From positions 115,001 to 179,000 of the forward strand of contig JAVJVN010000014.1 in NCBI GenBank assembly GCA_040221055.1: a stretch of 64,000 nt of DNA. Direction: 5' to 3'. Source of the DNA: Rhodothermales bacterium. GTDB lineage: Bacteria; Bacteroidota; Rhodothermia; Rhodothermales; UBA10348. Of this stretch, positions 28,471-39,554 are shown one piece after another; within the stretch, counting starts at the first letter, position 1; each line of letters opens with the position of its first letter. The notes below the pieces were generated by a model, which had not been told where the DNA came from, made no database searches, and saw only the letters and a program-made list of their open reading frames with translations. Both the position numbers and the translations under genes were made by a program.

Positions 28471-29469
28471 TCAAGCGGGCTTGTACACGCCCATGGCATC
28501 GAACTTTGCCAGTCGGTCCCCGATCAACTCGGACGGATCCTTCCCGGACAGATGCGCCAGGTTGGCCGCAATGGCCGTACCGACGGACTGGAACGTGGCG
28601 GCCGGGTCGCGATGCGCACCGCCGCGGGGTTCCTTGATGATCTCATCGATCACCCCGACCTGGATGAGGTCGGCCGCGGTCAGCTTGAGCGCTCGGGCGG
28701 CCTCTTCCTTGTAGTCCCACGACCGCCACAGGATGGATGAACAGCTCTCGGGGGAAATGACGGAATACCAGGCGTTCTCGAGCATGAGGATCCGGTTTCC
28801 GACACCAATGCCCAATGCGCCGCCCGACGCACCCTCGCCGATGACGACGACGACGACGGGGACCGGCAAGCGGGCCATTTCCAGGAGATTCCGGGCGATG
28901 GCTTCGGCCTGTCCGCGTTCCTCGGCCTCCATGCCCGGGAAGGCACCCGGCGTATCGAGCAGCGTGATGACCGGCTTGTTGAACTTGGCCGCCATTTTCA
29001 TGAGCCGGAGCGCCTTGCGGTAGCCTTCCGGATTCGGCATGCCGAATCGGCGGTATTTGCGGCTCTTCGTATCCCGACCCTTCTGGTGGCCCAGGATGAC
29101 CACGGATTGGTCCTCCCCCTGGTATCGACTGCCCTTGAATGTGGCGAATCCGCCGACGAGTGCGGGATCGTCACCGAACAACCGGTCCCCGTGGAGTTCA
29201 ACGAATCCGTCCGTGAGGGCTTCAATGTAGTCCAGGGTATAGGGACGTTCCGGATGCCGGGCGATCTGCACCCGCTGCCAGCGGGTCAGGTTCTCGTAGA
29301 TGGAGGTGCGGAGCTCGTCCACGCGTGCTTCCAGCGCCGAGATGGTTGCGGCCAGGTCTGCCGGCGCATCCTCGTTGCGCAGCATGCGCATTTCCTGGAG
29401 TTTCTGTTCCAGTTCGGCGAGCGGCTTCTCGAAATCGAGGAGGACGGTATCCTTCTTGGATTTGGGCAT
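28471..29469 (-). CDS. accA: Acetyl-CoA carboxylase, carboxyltransferase subunit alpha
   Basis: Part of the ACC complex making malonyl-CoA for fatty acid synthesis. The 332-residue protein shows [37 protein letters not shown], the oxyanion-type segment [11 protein letters not shown]-like [17 protein letters not shown], and [16 protein letters not shown]. It lacks a zinc finger, which belongs to AccD. Start ATG 29469 is used; TTG 29475 is upstream. It follows the GT2 fusion gene by 2 nt. accD, accB and accC are elsewhere. Confidence 0.95.
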   Translation of the reverse strand: MPKSKKDTVLLDFEKPLAELEQKLQEMRMLRNEDAPADLAATISALEARVDELRTSIYENLTRWQRVQIARHPERPYTLDYIEALTDGFVELHGDRLFGDDPALVGGFATFKGSRYQGEDQSVVILGHQKGRDTKSRKYRRFGMPNPEGYRKALRLMKMAAKFNKPVITLLDTPGAFPGMEAEERGQAEAIARNLLEMARLPVPVVVVVIGEGASGGALGIGVGNRILMLENAWYSVISPESCSSILWRSWDYKEEAARALKLTAADLIQVGVIDEIIKEPRGGAHRDPAATFQSVGTAIAANLAHLSGKDPSELIGDRLAKFDAMGVYKPA

Positions 29470-29471
29470 GG

Positions 29472-31520
29472 TCAAGCAGTGGGTGGGTGATATCGCAGGT
29501 GCGAGCCGATGATCTCCAGATCGAGGGCAATGGATGCGTGGGTCACATAATACCAGTACGCACGCAAGCGTTCGTCCGGTTCCAACTCCCGGCTTGCGCT
29601 CGTGTTCATGACGGGAAACAGGGCGCAGGCCACGTCCCAGTTCCGGGGGATGCGATCGGCGTCAATCGGGGCGCACCCGACCAGCGCCAGACGGCCCCGG
29701 ACCACATCCACCAATCCGGACCGGAGGCCGACCAGGCGGCGCAGCGGGGACGAGCGGGGGGCGAGGCGGGCGACCGGCCACAACAGCGGCCAGACGGCCA
29801 ACACGCCGAGCCCCATCAGCCGGTGGCGGAGTCGCCGCGCGCGCGCCGACGGCAGGGATACCACTTCCGGCATGGTGCCCTGGAGGGAGGCGAGGGAGAC
29901 GTGTGCGACCGAGGACTTGCCGACGACATGTTCGTCGCCCTCATTCAACATGCGCACGTGGACCCGCAGGTCATGGAGGTTGCGCATGGCCGTGAAAATG
30001 GCCTGGTTGGAGGTGTCCCGGGCCGCGAACACGATGTCCGTATATCCGCGCAGCCGGACCAGGTCCCGGAGTTGGGACATCCCGCCCAGCAGGGGCAGCG
30101 CCGGGGACACGGGACGCGTTTCCTCCAGGTCCGTTTCTCCCGAACGGTCATCGGACACATACCCTTCCAACCGGAAGGGCGGGCTCGGGTGGCTGGCCAG
30201 CATGCGCCGCAAACGTTCCGCCTCGCCCGCCCCACCCACCAAAAGGGCCTTTCGCGATCCACGTTGTCGGGCGGCCCGGACCACCCGGCCGGCCACCAGG
30301 ATGGCGGCGGCGACCGGAAGGGACAGGGCCACGACCCACCGGGAGAACGCGATGTCCTGGATGAAGAACGAGAGCGTACCCACAATCAGGAAGCCGAGTA
30401 CGGTTCCGAGGAACGCGGCCCGCAGGTGGTTCCGGCTGCGCGCGTCGTATCCGCCAAGCAGCAGGATACCGGCGACCGTCGCCAATGCGTAGGCCGGCGC
30501 AATCGTCAGGAAGAAGCGGACGGCAAACGACGTATCGGTCATCCAGAACCGGAGGGCGCCGACCGCCGACACGATCACGATCACCAGGGCGGCGTCGGCC
30601 AATGGAGCGGAAAGTCGCCGCATGGTATTGCCGCACAACGTCATGCCGGCGCGGATCATGATGCCGGCCTTCAGCAGCAGGGCCAGGGGCCGGGATCCGC
30701 GCCCGGTCATGTGCTTGTCCATGAACAGGAGCATGGCCCCGTAGAACAGCCTCACATAGCGGAAGTCCCCCTTCTTGGTGCTCTCGCCCTTGTAATGGAT
30801 GATCTGGGTGTCGGGCGTATAGACAATGCGCCAACCGGCTTTCTGGATGCGGAAACACAGATCCAGGTCTTCCCCGTACATGAAAAAGTCCTCGTCGAAC
30901 GCACCGGCCTGCCGGATGGCCTCCCGGCGCACCATCATGCAACTGCCGCTGAGTGCATCGACGTCCGTGACCTGATCCCGGGGAACGTGCGTCAGGTTGT
31001 ATCGCCCGAATCGCGGACTGCGCGGAAAAAGCCGGCTCAGCCCGGTCATCCTGTAGAAGGCGGTCGCCGGGGTGGGGAAGGAGCGGCGGCTTTCCGGGGC
31101 GAAGGTCCCGTCCGGATTCAGGATCTGGCAGCCTGCCGCGCCGGTCTCCGGATGCGCGTCCATGAAGGCAACCAGAGCGGTCAGGGTATCCTCCTGCAGG
31201 ATGGTGTCCGGATTCAGGATGAGGATATAGCGGCCCGCGGAGGCATGGATGGCCTGGTTGTTTGCGGCGCCGAATCCCACGTTTTCCCGGTTGGCAATGA
31301 CGTGCACCCGCGGGAAATCCTCGCGAAGCATGTCGACACTGCCGTCAATGGAGTTGTTGTCCACTACCCAGGTCTCGACGGACAGGTCCCGGCTGGCCGT
31401 CTGCACGGACCGTACGGCCTGCGACAGGAAGTCCCGGACGTTGTAATTGACAATGACAACGGATACATCCGGATCGGGCACGTCCGGTGGCAGGGAATCA
31501 GGGATGGGTCCGGCGCTCAT
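29472..31520 (-). CDS. GT2 glycosyltransferase fused to a degenerate polyprenyl sugar-transferase scaffold, 682 aa
   Basis: Residues 18-300 are a family 2 glycosyltransferase: VSVVIVNYN at 19-27, ILNPDTIL at 101-108, [11 protein letters not shown] and [15 protein letters not shown] at 216-230. Residues ~310-415 hold four to five membrane helices. Residues ~422-545 look like the CoA_binding_3 Rossmann domain ([18 protein letters not shown]). The last ~120 residues resemble the edges of a sugar-transferase catalytic domain: a membrane helix (~568-585), [17 protein letters not shown] (602-618) and [16 protein letters not shown] (655-670). The Asp-Glu dyad, the FRSM segment and the PRP motif are absent. 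The GT2 half should be active; the rest may be a membrane scaffold. Confidence 0.85.
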   Translation of the reverse strand: MSAGPIPDSLPPDVPDPDVSVVIVNYNVRDFLSQAVRSVQTASRDLSVETWVVDNNSIDGSVDMLREDFPRVHVIANRENVGFGAANNQAIHASAGRYILILNPDTILQEDTLTALVAFMDAHPETGAAGCQILNPDGTFAPESRRSFPTPATAFYRMTGLSRLFPRSPRFGRYNLTHVPRDQVTDVDALSGSCMMVRREAIRQAGAFDEDFFMYGEDLDLCFRIQKAGWRIVYTPDTQIIHYKGESTKKGDFRYVRLFYGAMLLFMDKHMTGRGSRPLALLLKAGIMIRAGMTLCGNTMRRLSAPLADAALVIVIVSAVGALRFWMTDTSFAVRFFLTIAPAYALATVAGILLLGGYDARSRNHLRAAFLGTVLGFLIVGTLSFFIQDIAFSRWVVALSLPVAAAILVAGRVVRAARQRGSRKALLVGGAGEAERLRRMLASHPSPPFRLEGYVSDDRSGETDLEETRPVSPALPLLGGMSQLRDLVRLRGYTDIVFAARDTSNQAIFTAMRNLHDLRVHVRMLNEGDEHVVGKSSVAHVSLASLQGTMPEVVSLPSARARRLRHRLMGLGVLAVWPLLWPVARLAPRSSPLRRLVGLRSGLVDVVRGRLALVGCAPIDADRIPRNWDVACALFPVMNTSASRELEPDERLRAYWYYVTHASIALDLEIIGSHLRYHPPTA

Positions 31521-31614
31521 GCAGGCAGGGCAGGCTCATGAAGACAGGGTGGATGTCGCGTCGCAAGATACGGCGCGGTCGGTCGTAGGCTCCGCATGCC
31601 GTATTATCCGTGCC

Positions 31615-33000
31615 ATGCGTCGTCTGTCCCCCTACCGAAAGGAAATCCCGGCCACATTGGCCCTGGCCATCCCCATCGTGGTCACGCAGCTGGCCCACAT
31701 TTCCATGAGTTTCGTGGATACGGTGATGGTGGGGCGCCTGGGGGCCGAGGCGCTCGCGGGCGTGGCGCTCGGCAATACGGTGTTCTTCAACATCATGATT
31801 TTCTGCATGGGCATCCTGATGGCGGTCGGTCCCATGGTTTCCCAGGCGTTTGGCGCCGACGACGCGGATCCCATCGGGCGGAGCGTCCGGCAGGGACTGT
31901 GGTTGGCCGGAATCCTGGGTGTGGTGTCCTCTTTCATCATCTGGCATGCTGATGTCCTGCTGGGATGGCTGGGGCAGTCGCCGGAGAACATTGGTCGCGC
32001 CATCTCCTATCTGCGGGCCATCATGTGGGGCATTTTCCCGTTCCTGGGGTTCGTTGCCCTGCGGAGTTTCATGGAGGCGGTGTCCCGGCCCCGGACCGTG
32101 ACCGTCATCGCCCTCGTCGGCGTCGTGCTCAACGTCGGGCTCAACATGGTGCTCATGTACGGTCACCTCGGGTTTCCGGCCATGGGCCTGGTCGGAACCG
32201 GATGGGCCTCCACCGGCGTCTTCTGGATCAATTTTCTGGTCCTGCTCGGTGTGGTCGCCCGGGAAAAGGGGTTTGCATCCTACCGGATTTTCTCGCGGCT
32301 CGGCCGCCCCGATCCGTCTTATTTCAAGGAATTGTTCCGGATTGGCTGGCCGATCGGCGCGTCCATGGGGGTAGAAACAAGCCTCTTCATGGCCACGGTC
32401 ATGATGATGGGATGGATATCCACAACGGCGTTGGCCGCCCATCAGGTGGCCATCCAGTGTGCGGCCTTCACCTTCATGGTCCCTCTGGGCATTGGAATGG
32501 CCTCGTCCGTCCGCGTGGGCCAGGCGGTGGGGCGCCGGGATCGGGACGGCATGGTCCGGGCCGGCCTGACGGGCATGGTGCTCAGTACGGTGTTCATGAG
32601 CGGAGCCGCCCTCGTGTTCTGGATCATTCCCCGTCCCGTGGTCGGGCTGTACCTGGATCTCTCGGCTCCCGCCAATTTCGACGTGGTGACCGTGGCCGTT
32701 TCGCTGCTGGCCGTGGCTGCGGTCTTCCAGGTGGTCGACGGCATCCAGGTCTCGGCCATGGGGGCCCTGCGGGGATTGAAGGACACGCGGATGCCCATGA
32801 TCATTTCCGTCATATCGTATTGGGGCATCGGCTTGACGTCCGGATATGTGCTCGCTTTTCCCATGGGATACGGCGAGCAGGGGCTGTGGGTCGGGCTCGT
32901 CCTCGGCCTGGCCAGCGCTGCCATCCTGTTGACCTTCCGTTTTTTCCGACACGCGCGTGTCGCTCCCGAGCCCATCGCGGGCATCCGCGACACCTTTTAG
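31615..33000 (+). CDS. MATE family cation/drug exporter (NorM type)
   Basis: A 461-residue inner-membrane transporter with about 12 helices in two halves. The N-terminal SFVDTVMVGRLGAEALAGVALG and the matching second-half segment ALAAHQVAIQCAAFTFMVPLGIG are typical of NorM-like MATE proteins (quoted in part). It exports cationic compounds using a Na+ or H+ gradient; the coupling ion is not evident. ATG 31615 is used since the open upstream frame lies opposite the GT2 gene start. It is divergent from the GT2 fusion and 102 nt before actA. Confidence 0.92.
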   Translation: MRRLSPYRKEIPATLALAIPIVVTQLAHISMSFVDTVMVGRLGAEALAGVALGNTVFFNIMIFCMGILMAVGPMVSQAFGADDADPIGRSVRQGLWLAGILGVVSSFIIWHADVLLGWLGQSPENIGRAISYLRAIMWGIFPFLGFVALRSFMEAVSRPRTVTVIALVGVVLNVGLNMVLMYGHLGFPAMGLVGTGWASTGVFWINFLVLLGVVAREKGFASYRIFSRLGRPDPSYFKELFRIGWPIGASMGVETSLFMATVMMMGWISTTALAAHQVAIQCAAFTFMVPLGIGMASSVRVGQAVGRRDRDGMVRAGLTGMVLSTVFMSGAALVFWIIPRPVVGLYLDLSAPANFDVVTVAVSLLAVAAVFQVVDGIQVSAMGALRGLKDTRMPMIISVISYWGIGLTSGYVLAFPMGYGEQGLWVGLVLGLASAAILLTFRFFRHARVAPEPIAGIRDTF

Positions 33001-33102
33001 ATGAAATTCAATCTTTCAGTCGTCGCGTCGTTTCCATTTATTTGGTAGGTTAGCCAGACTGAAGATCCTCGTACCCCGAGTAACCCCACCCATCGTACCT
33101 GC

Positions 33103-33750
33103 ATGGCGCAGATTTTCAACCGCAAGGCAAACGTATTGCCGACCCTGTCACTCGTTGGCGCGCTCGGCGGTGGCGTATTCGCCATTCTTGCAATCTGGTA
33201 TTTCTTTTCCCCTGAGTACACGGACGTCGGCTACGCGCCGGAGCAGCCCGTTGCATTCAGTCATCGCTTGCACGCCGGGCAGGTCGGGCTGGATTGCCAA
33301 TACTGTCATACGCAGGTCAAGGATGCTGCGCATGCCAACGTGCCGGCCACCCAGACCTGCATGAACTGTCACAGCCAGATCCGCACGGAGTCGCCCAAGC
33401 TGCTTCCGGTCCGCGAAAGCTGGGCCACCGGAAACAGCATTGAGTGGGTCAAGGTGCACCAACTGCCTGACTACGCCCGGTTCAGTCACGCCATCCACAC
33501 GAACAACGGTGTCGGGTGCGAGTCGTGCCATGGCCGGATTGATCAGATGGAGGTTGTATCGCTGCAAGAACCCCTGTCCATGAGCTGGTGTCTGGAGTGC
33601 CATCGTCAGCCGGAGCTGTTCCTGCGCCCCGACTCGGAAATCACCACGATGGGGTACGAGTACCCGGATGATTACGTCCAGAAGAACCTGCAGCGGGTAT
33701 TGGATGAGAACATCGTGCCGCCGACCAACTGCTCCGCCTGTCACTATTAA
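33103..33750 (+). CDS. actA: Alternative complex III, pentaheme cytochrome subunit ActA
   Basis: A 215-residue cytochrome with one N-terminal membrane helix (13-34) and five CxxCH heme c sites: CQYCH 65-69, CMNCH 86-90, CESCH 139-143, CLECH 163-167 and CSACH 210-214. In characterised alternative complex III (ACIII) enzymes this subunit relays electrons on the periplasmic side. It is first in the act-cox cluster. A TTTATTTG at 33037-33044, close to the Bacteroidota -7 box, lies 59 nt upstream. Its stop overlaps the actB start as TAATG. Confidence 0.95.
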   Translation: MAQIFNRKANVLPTLSLVGALGGGVFAILAIWYFFSPEYTDVGYAPEQPVAFSHRLHAGQVGLDCQYCHTQVKDAAHANVPATQTCMNCHSQIRTESPKLLPVRESWATGNSIEWVKVHQLPDYARFSHAIHTNNGVGCESCHGRIDQMEVVSLQEPLSMSWCLECHRQPELFLRPDSEITTMGYEYPDDYVQKNLQRVLDENIVPPTNCSACHY

Positions 33751-36700
33751 TGTCCCGTACCATGATTGAGCTACCTGTTGTAGATGCGTCCGCGACCGGG
33801 GATGCCGGAGACCATGCACCCCGCGCGCGGTTCTGGCGCAGTGTCAGCCAACTCGAGAAAACGTCCGATTTCAAGGAAATCGCGGCCAACGAGTTCGTGC
33901 CCGGAGCGTCCGAGACGCCAGGCGGTGCCTCCCGTCGTCAGTTCCTGCAGGTCATGGGCGCTTCCATGGCACTGGCCGGCCTGACGGCGTGCCGCAAACC
34001 GGTCGAGACCATTGTGCCGTTTGCCCGTCGGCCCGAGGACATGATCCCCGGGGTGCCGGTGAACTACGCGACCTCCATGCCCTTCCGGGGTTCGATTCGG
34101 CCGTTGTTGGTGGAGAGCACGGACGGTCGCCCCACGAAAGTTGAAGGCAATCCGGACCACCCGGAAGTCATGGGCGCCTCATCGGTTTTCGAGCAGGCAT
34201 CCTTGCTCGGGCTGTACGACCCGGACCGCTCGCAGGTTGTTTTGAAGGACGGCGCGGTCTCTTCCTGGACGGAGTTCAAGCGCCACCTCGGCAGCCTTCC
34301 CACCTCAACGCGCATTGCCGTTGTGGCGGAGCCCACGTCCTCCATGACGTTTGCCTCCCTGCGGCGTCAGATCGAAGGCCGTTTTGCTCAGGTCCGGTTC
34401 GTGAACTACGAACACCTGACAGCCAACCGCGCGACGCGCGGATACCAGGCCGCATTCGGCCGAACGGTGCGACCCTCCTGGAACATGGAGGAAGCCCAGG
34501 TCATCCTCTCCCTGGATGCAGACTTCCTGTCGGCTGCGGCCGACGACACGATTGCCAACACGCGGGGATTTGCCCGCAGCCGCCGGATTGAAGAGACGGG
34601 CTCCATGAGTCGCCTCTATGCCGTTGAAAGCGGCTATTCCATTACGGGTGGCATGGCGGACCATCGGCTCCGTTTGAAGTCGGGCGCCGTCGGAGCATTT
34701 GCAGCGTCCCTAGCGGGTGCCTTGGGTCTCCATTCCTCATCCGTGCCTGCATTCGACGGCCATGTCTGGATCCAGGCGCTCGCGGACGATCTGACCCGCG
34801 CGGGTTCGCGGGCTTTGGTCATAGCGGGCGACAACCAACCGGAAGCCGTCCATACCCTGGCCGCCGCCATCAACGCCTCGTTGGGAGCCATCGGTACCAC
34901 GGTGTCGCTTATGGATGTACCGGGCGAGTCGGTGAATGATATCCAGGCGGATGTCCGGGCACTGGTCGCTGATCTGCAGTCCGGGTCTGTGGATGTCCTC
35001 GTCACGCTGGGTGTGAACCCCGTGTATGACCACCCCGGCCTGGCGGATGCGTTCGCCCGCGCTGGAGAACGGATCCACGTCGGCATGTACGTGGATGAGA
35101 CGGCGCGTGGTGCCTCTTGGCACGTGCCTCAGGCCCACTATCTGGAAGCTTGGGGCGACGGGCGCTCCCGCACCGGGCATGCGGCCATCATCCAGCCCCT
35201 GATTTCGCCTCTTTATGACGACGCCCACTCCGACCTGGAGGTGCTGGGTCTGCTGGCAACAGGGCAGGAGCAATTCGGATACGACCTGGTCCGCGATACG
35301 TGGCGGGGCATGCTACCGGGATCCTTTGAAGACGCCTGGCGGAAGGTGGTTCACGATGGATTCCTGGCCGACAGCAGCTATCCGACTGTCAGTGCCGGCG
35401 TGTCCGGCGCGGCCGTATCCGCAGCTGTGTCGACGGTGTCGGAAGGGGGCGTTGCCGAGCTCGAAGTGGTCATCAACCTGGACGGCAAGGTTCTGGACGG
35501 TCGCTACGCCAACAACGCGTGGCTCCAGGAACTGCCCGATGCGACCACAAAGGTGGTCTGGGACAACGTGGCAGCCATGAATCCGGCCACGGCCGAGCGC
35601 CTGGGACTCCAGTCCCGACTGGATGGCGGCAAGTATCTCACGGATACGGTCACCATCACGGTGGGTGAGGCATCGGTCGATCTGCCGGTGTGGATCCAGC
35701 CTGGCATGGCCGACGATTCCATCCATGTCACGACCGGTTACGGGCGGGACATCCAATCGAATCGTCCGTTCCGGGAAACGAATCTGTTCGATCTGGACGA
35801 CTACACGGACGTGTACGGATCGGGCGCTGTTTCATCCGGTGTCGGTACCAGCGTCTCGATGCTCATGCAGCGCGGTTCACGGATTGTGTCAGCCGCTTCG
35901 GTGACCAAGTCCGGATCGGACTACATGGTGGCCTCCACCCAGGATCACGGCGCCATGGAAGAGGAGGGCCAGGAGGTCCAGAAACGAGGCCTGTTCCGGA
36001 TGGCCACGGTGGCGGAGTACCAGGCCAACCCGGATTTCGTAAAAGGCGGCGAGCCGGCACCACTCCGGGAAGACTGGGGGGACTATCCGAGCCTGTGGGA
36101 GGACAGCCACCCCAAGAATGCCGAGGAAATCACAACGAGCCGCTACAACGTGAACCAGTGGGGCATGGTCATTGACCTGAACACCTGCACCGGTTGCAAC
36201 GCATGTGTGGTGGCCTGCCAGTCCGAAAACAACATCCAGGTGGTCGGCAAGGAGGAAGTCTCCCGTGGTCGGGAAATGCACTGGATCCGGATGGACCGGT
36301 ATTTCGTGAGCGGGGATGGGGCCAGTTTCGAAGAACCGCAGATGGTGCTTCAGCCCATTCCGTGCATGCACTGCGAGAACGCACCTTGCGAGCAGGTCTG
36401 TCCCGTGGCCGCAACCGTCCACTCACCGGACGGCACCAACCAGATGATCTACAACCGGTGCATCGGGACCCGGTACTGCGCCAACAACTGCCCGTACAAG
36501 GTGCGTCGGTTCAATTTCTTCAATTGGACGAAGCATCTTCCGACGTCGGTCCGGATGGCGCAGAATCCGAACGTCACGGTCCGCTCACGCGGTGTGATGG
36601 AAAAGTGCTCCTACTGCATCCAGCGCATCCGCGAGGTCAACAAGACCACGAACATCGAAAACCGCCCCATCCGGGACGGAGAAGTCGTTACGGCATGTCA

Positions 36701-36887
36701 GCAGGCCTGTCCTGCCCAGGCCATCACGTTCGGTGACCTGGCGCTGGCCGACAGTGCCGTTTCCAAGAAGCGCCAATCCAACCGGCGTTACGAATTGCTG
36801 GCCGAGCTCTCGGTCAAGCCCCGTACCAGTTATCTGGGACGGATCCGCAATCCGAATCCATCTCTGCAACCAAACGATAACGCGTGA
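33750..36887 (+). CDS. actB: Alternative complex III, iron-sulfur/molybdopterin-like subunit ActB
   Basis: A 1045-residue fusion. A Tat-like motif [12 protein letters not shown] at 61-72 is followed by LTAC (C81), a possible lipobox. The middle ~650 residues resemble a molybdopterin oxidoreductase that in the family binds no cofactor. The C-terminal ferredoxin part has four cluster sites, beginning [11 protein letters not shown] at 813-823, then [26 protein letters not shown], and CSYC with CQQACPA. In ACIII it holds three [4Fe-4S] and one [3Fe-4S] cluster on the periplasmic side. It overlaps actC by 4 nt. Confidence 0.95.
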   Translation: MSRTMIELPVVDASATGDAGDHAPRARFWRSVSQLEKTSDFKEIAANEFVPGASETPGGASRRQFLQVMGASMALAGLTACRKPVETIVPFARRPEDMIPGVPVNYATSMPFRGSIRPLLVESTDGRPTKVEGNPDHPEVMGASSVFEQASLLGLYDPDRSQVVLKDGAVSSWTEFKRHLGSLPTSTRIAVVAEPTSSMTFASLRRQIEGRFAQVRFVNYEHLTANRATRGYQAAFGRTVRPSWNMEEAQVILSLDADFLSAAADDTIANTRGFARSRRIEETGSMSRLYAVESGYSITGGMADHRLRLKSGAVGAFAASLAGALGLHSSSVPAFDGHVWIQALADDLTRAGSRALVIAGDNQPEAVHTLAAAINASLGAIGTTVSLMDVPGESVNDIQADVRALVADLQSGSVDVLVTLGVNPVYDHPGLADAFARAGERIHVGMYVDETARGASWHVPQAHYLEAWGDGRSRTGHAAIIQPLISPLYDDAHSDLEVLGLLATGQEQFGYDLVRDTWRGMLPGSFEDAWRKVVHDGFLADSSYPTVSAGVSGAAVSAAVSTVSEGGVAELEVVINLDGKVLDGRYANNAWLQELPDATTKVVWDNVAAMNPATAERLGLQSRLDGGKYLTDTVTITVGEASVDLPVWIQPGMADDSIHVTTGYGRDIQSNRPFRETNLFDLDDYTDVYGSGAVSSGVGTSVSMLMQRGSRIVSAASVTKSGSDYMVASTQDHGAMEEEGQEVQKRGLFRMATVAEYQANPDFVKGGEPAPLREDWGDYPSLWEDSHPKNAEEITTSRYNVNQWGMVIDLNTCTGCNACVVACQSENNIQVVGKEEVSRGREMHWIRMDRYFVSGDGASFEEPQMVLQPIPCMHCENAPCEQVCPVAATVHSPDGTNQMIYNRCIGTRYCANNCPYKVRRFNFFNWTKHLPTSVRMAQNPNVTVRSRGVMEKCSYCIQRIREVNKTTNIENRPIRDGEVVTACQQACPAQAITFGDLALADSAVSKKRQSNRRYELLAELSVKPRTSYLGRIRNPNPSLQPNDNA

Positions 36888-38350
36888 CGCCCGTGAGTAC
36901 GGACAACAGGGAAAAGACACTTTCGGGTACGGCAGATTTCCACGGCGAGGAACCCCTCGTCAAGGGAAACCTGACGTTTCACGACATCACCGATATCGTG
37001 TCGGCCCACACTGAAAAAAAGACCCCACTGGCCTGGTGGGGCGCGTTCTCGCTCGCCAATGCCGGCCTGCTGCTGCTGGTCGTCATGATCGCCTACCTGT
37101 TCTGGAACGGGACGGGCGTGTGGGGACTCAACAACCCGGTCGGTTGGGGGTATGCCATCGTGAACTTCGTGTTCTGGGTCGGCATCGGTCATGCCGGAAC
37201 ACTGATTTCGGCCATCCTCTTCCTGTTCCGGCAGCAATGGCGTACAGCCATCAACCGGTCGGCTGAGGCCATGACCATTTTTGCTGTCATGTGCGCCCTG
37301 GTCTTTCCGACCATCCACGTGGGTCGGGTCTGGGCCATCTATTGGACGCTTCCGCTGCCGAACCAGATGGGCATGTGGCCCCAGTTCAAGAGCCCGCTGC
37401 TGTGGGATGTGTTCGCCGTGTCGGTGTACTTCACGGTTTCCCTGGTTTTCTGGTACGTAGGTCTCATTCCGGACATCGCCACGTTGCGCGACCGCGCTAC
37501 GACGAAGGTCCGCCGCATGGTGACGGGTATCCTGTCCATGGGCTGGACCGGGGCAAACCGCCACTGGCGCAACTACGAGAAAGCGTACCTGTTGCTGGCC
37601 GCCCTGGCCACGCCGCTCGTGCTGTCGGTCCACTCGGTCGTGTCCTTCGACTTCGCCGTGTCCATCGTGCCGGGTTGGCATACCACCATCTTCCCGCCGT
37701 ACTTCGTGGCCGGTGCCATTTTCTCCGGGTTTGCCATGGTGGTCACACTGCTCGTGATTGCCCGGAAGATCTACGGCATCGAGAACATCATCACCATCAA
37801 CCACCTCGAGAAGATGAACATCATCATTCTCCTGACCGGTACGATGGTGGGATTCGCCTACATCACGGAGTTCTTCATTGCGTGGTACTCGGGCGTCCAG
37901 TATGAGCAATACGCCTTCCTGAACCGGGCCTTCGGTCCGTATGCGTGGGCCTACTGGATCATGATGTCGTGCAACCTCTTCTTCCCGCAATTCTTCTGGT
38001 TCAAGAAGCTGCGCCGCTCCATCCCGTTCATGTTCGTGGTGTCCATCACGACCAACATCGGCATGTGGTTCGAGCGGTTCGTGATCACGGTCACATCGTT
38101 GCACCGGGACTACCTGCCGAGCTCGTGGGACTACTACACGCCGACGTTCGTGGACGTCCTGACGTTCGTGGGCACGTTCGGCCTGTTCTTCACGCTGTTC
38201 CTCCTGTTCCTCCGGTTCATCCCCATGGTGGCGATTTCCGAGGTGAAGGGGGTCATGCCGGAAGCCGACCCGCATTTTTACGACCACGAGGGTGACGGAC
38301 ATGGTGCAGCGCACGATGTCGTCGTACCCGATTCGAAGCACAACGCATAA
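36884..38350 (+). CDS. actC: Alternative complex III, NrfD-like quinol-binding subunit ActC
   Basis: A 488-residue integral membrane protein with about ten helices, of the NrfD/PsrC family. Segments include [21 protein letters not shown] near the first helices, [29 protein letters not shown] in the core (quoted in parts) and [12 protein letters not shown]. It forms one of the two quinone-site modules of ACIII with ActF. GTG 36884 overlaps the actB stop; GTG 36893 is an alternative. Confidence 0.94.
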   Translation: MTPVSTDNREKTLSGTADFHGEEPLVKGNLTFHDITDIVSAHTEKKTPLAWWGAFSLANAGLLLLVVMIAYLFWNGTGVWGLNNPVGWGYAIVNFVFWVGIGHAGTLISAILFLFRQQWRTAINRSAEAMTIFAVMCALVFPTIHVGRVWAIYWTLPLPNQMGMWPQFKSPLLWDVFAVSVYFTVSLVFWYVGLIPDIATLRDRATTKVRRMVTGILSMGWTGANRHWRNYEKAYLLLAALATPLVLSVHSVVSFDFAVSIVPGWHTTIFPPYFVAGAIFSGFAMVVTLLVIARKIYGIENIITINHLEKMNIIILLTGTMVGFAYITEFFIAWYSGVQYEQYAFLNRAFGPYAWAYWIMMSCNLFFPQFFWFKKLRRSIPFMFVVSITTNIGMWFERFVITVTSLHRDYLPSSWDYYTPTFVDVLTFVGTFGLFFTLFLLFLRFIPMVAISEVKGVMPEADPHFYDHEGDGHGAAHDVVVPDSKHNA

Positions 38351-38360
38351 GGTCGAGTCC

Positions 38361-38963
38361 ATGCTCAAACAACTTGCGACGGAAATCAAGGCGACCATGG
38401 GGATCTATGAGCCCCGGACGGATGCCACATACGGGATGCTGGCCGAGTTTGCGCACCCGGGTGAGCTCGTGAAGGCGGCGAAGGCAGCCCGCGACGCCGG
38501 CTACAAGCAGTTCGATACCCACAGCCCCTTCCCCATCCACGGAATGGACAAGGCCATGGGTCTTCCAAACTCGAAGGTGGGTTTCATTACGCTTGGCGGT
38601 GGCATTGCCGGCCTCTCGCTGGCCATTTGGCTGCAGTGGTGGACGAGTGCGGTCGAATACCCCATCAACATCTCCGGGAAGCCGTTCTTCGCGTGGGAAC
38701 CGTCCATTCCGATCATGTTCGAGTTGACGGTATTGTTCGCCGCCCTTGCAACCGTAGGAGGCATGTTGGCCATGAACGGCCTGCCACGCCCGTACAATCC
38801 CCTGTTCTATTCGGATAATTTCGCGCGCGTTACGGACGACGCCTTCTTTCTCCACATTGCCGCCAACGACTCCAAATTCGACCTGGAGGGAACCGAGCGT
38901 TTCCTGAAGCAGATCGGTGCCAGTCGGGTTGAGGTGGTTCACGACCGCGGAGACGCAGAATAA
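38361..38963 (+). CDS. actD: Alternative complex III subunit ActD (DUF3341)
   Basis: A 200-residue membrane protein with a soluble N-terminal domain (GMLAEFAHPGELVKAAKAARDAG, YKQFDTHSPFPIHGMDKAMG, typical of DUF3341) and two helices around residues 75-95 and 118-140. In ACIII structures it packs against ActC and ActF. ATG 38361 is chosen; it follows actC by 10 nt. The stop overlaps the actE start as TAATG. Confidence 0.94.
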   Translation: MLKQLATEIKATMGIYEPRTDATYGMLAEFAHPGELVKAAKAARDAGYKQFDTHSPFPIHGMDKAMGLPNSKVGFITLGGGIAGLSLAIWLQWWTSAVEYPINISGKPFFAWEPSIPIMFELTVLFAALATVGGMLAMNGLPRPYNPLFYSDNFARVTDDAFFLHIAANDSKFDLEGTERFLKQIGASRVEVVHDRGDAE

Positions 38964-39553
38964 TGATGAGACTTTTCGGCATATCGCTCATGCTCGTTCT
39001 GGTCCTGGCAGGTTGCCAAGGGGCCATTTCGGAAAAGCCTCCGGTTCACTTGAACCAGAACATGGATTTCCAGGAGAAATTCGAGGCCCAGGAAGCCAAT
39101 GCGTTCTTCGCGGACGGCAGGGCCATGCGTCCGCCGGTTCCGGGTACCGTGGCTCGTGGTTTCCTGAAGGAAGACACGGCCTGGTGGACCGGCAAGGATG
39201 CCTCCGGAGATTATGTGGAGACGCCCGTCGAATTGACCATGCAGGTCATGGAGCGGGGACAGGACCGGTACAATATCTATTGCTCCGTGTGCCACGGTCT
39301 GGCGGGTGATGGAAACGGCATCATCATGACTGGCCGCTACGGATACGTGCCTGCTCCCACCTTTCATTCAGAGCTGCTCCGCGCCCGCGAAGACGGCTAT
39401 TACTTTGATGTCATATCGCATGGAGTGCGCAGCATGCCCGCCTACGGGCAGCAGGTAGCCGTCGCGGACCGGTGGGCCATTGTCGCCTATGTCCGGGCCC
39501 TGCAACGCAGCCAGTACGCATCCAGTGCAGATGTCCCCGAAAATCAGCGATAG
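38963..39553 (+). CDS. actE: Alternative complex III, monoheme cytochrome c lipoprotein ActE
   Basis: A 196-residue protein with a lipoprotein signal ending LAGC (C18), one heme site CSVCH at 107-111 and a likely axial methionine M158 in RSMPAYG. In ACIII the subunit passes electrons from the ActA hemes to the oxidase or soluble carriers. It is anchored by lipid to the periplasmic face. The next gene begins 1 nt after the stop. Confidence 0.94.
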   Translation: MMRLFGISLMLVLVLAGCQGAISEKPPVHLNQNMDFQEKFEAQEANAFFADGRAMRPPVPGTVARGFLKEDTAWWTGKDASGDYVETPVELTMQVMERGQDRYNIYCSVCHGLAGDGNGIIMTGRYGYVPAPTFHSELLRAREDGYYFDVISHGVRSMPAYGQQVAVADRWAIVAYVRALQRSQYASSADVPENQR

Positions 39554-39554
39554 T

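Noticed and set aside
33014-33044. Bacteroidota-type promoter before actA (TTTC and TTTATTTG)
   Set aside because: Each box has a mismatch at an important position; too weak to list as a feature.
36830-38398. 522-codon minus-strand frame opposite actC
   Set aside because: Highly charged His/Arg/Glu composition mirrors the complementary strand of a membrane protein gene.
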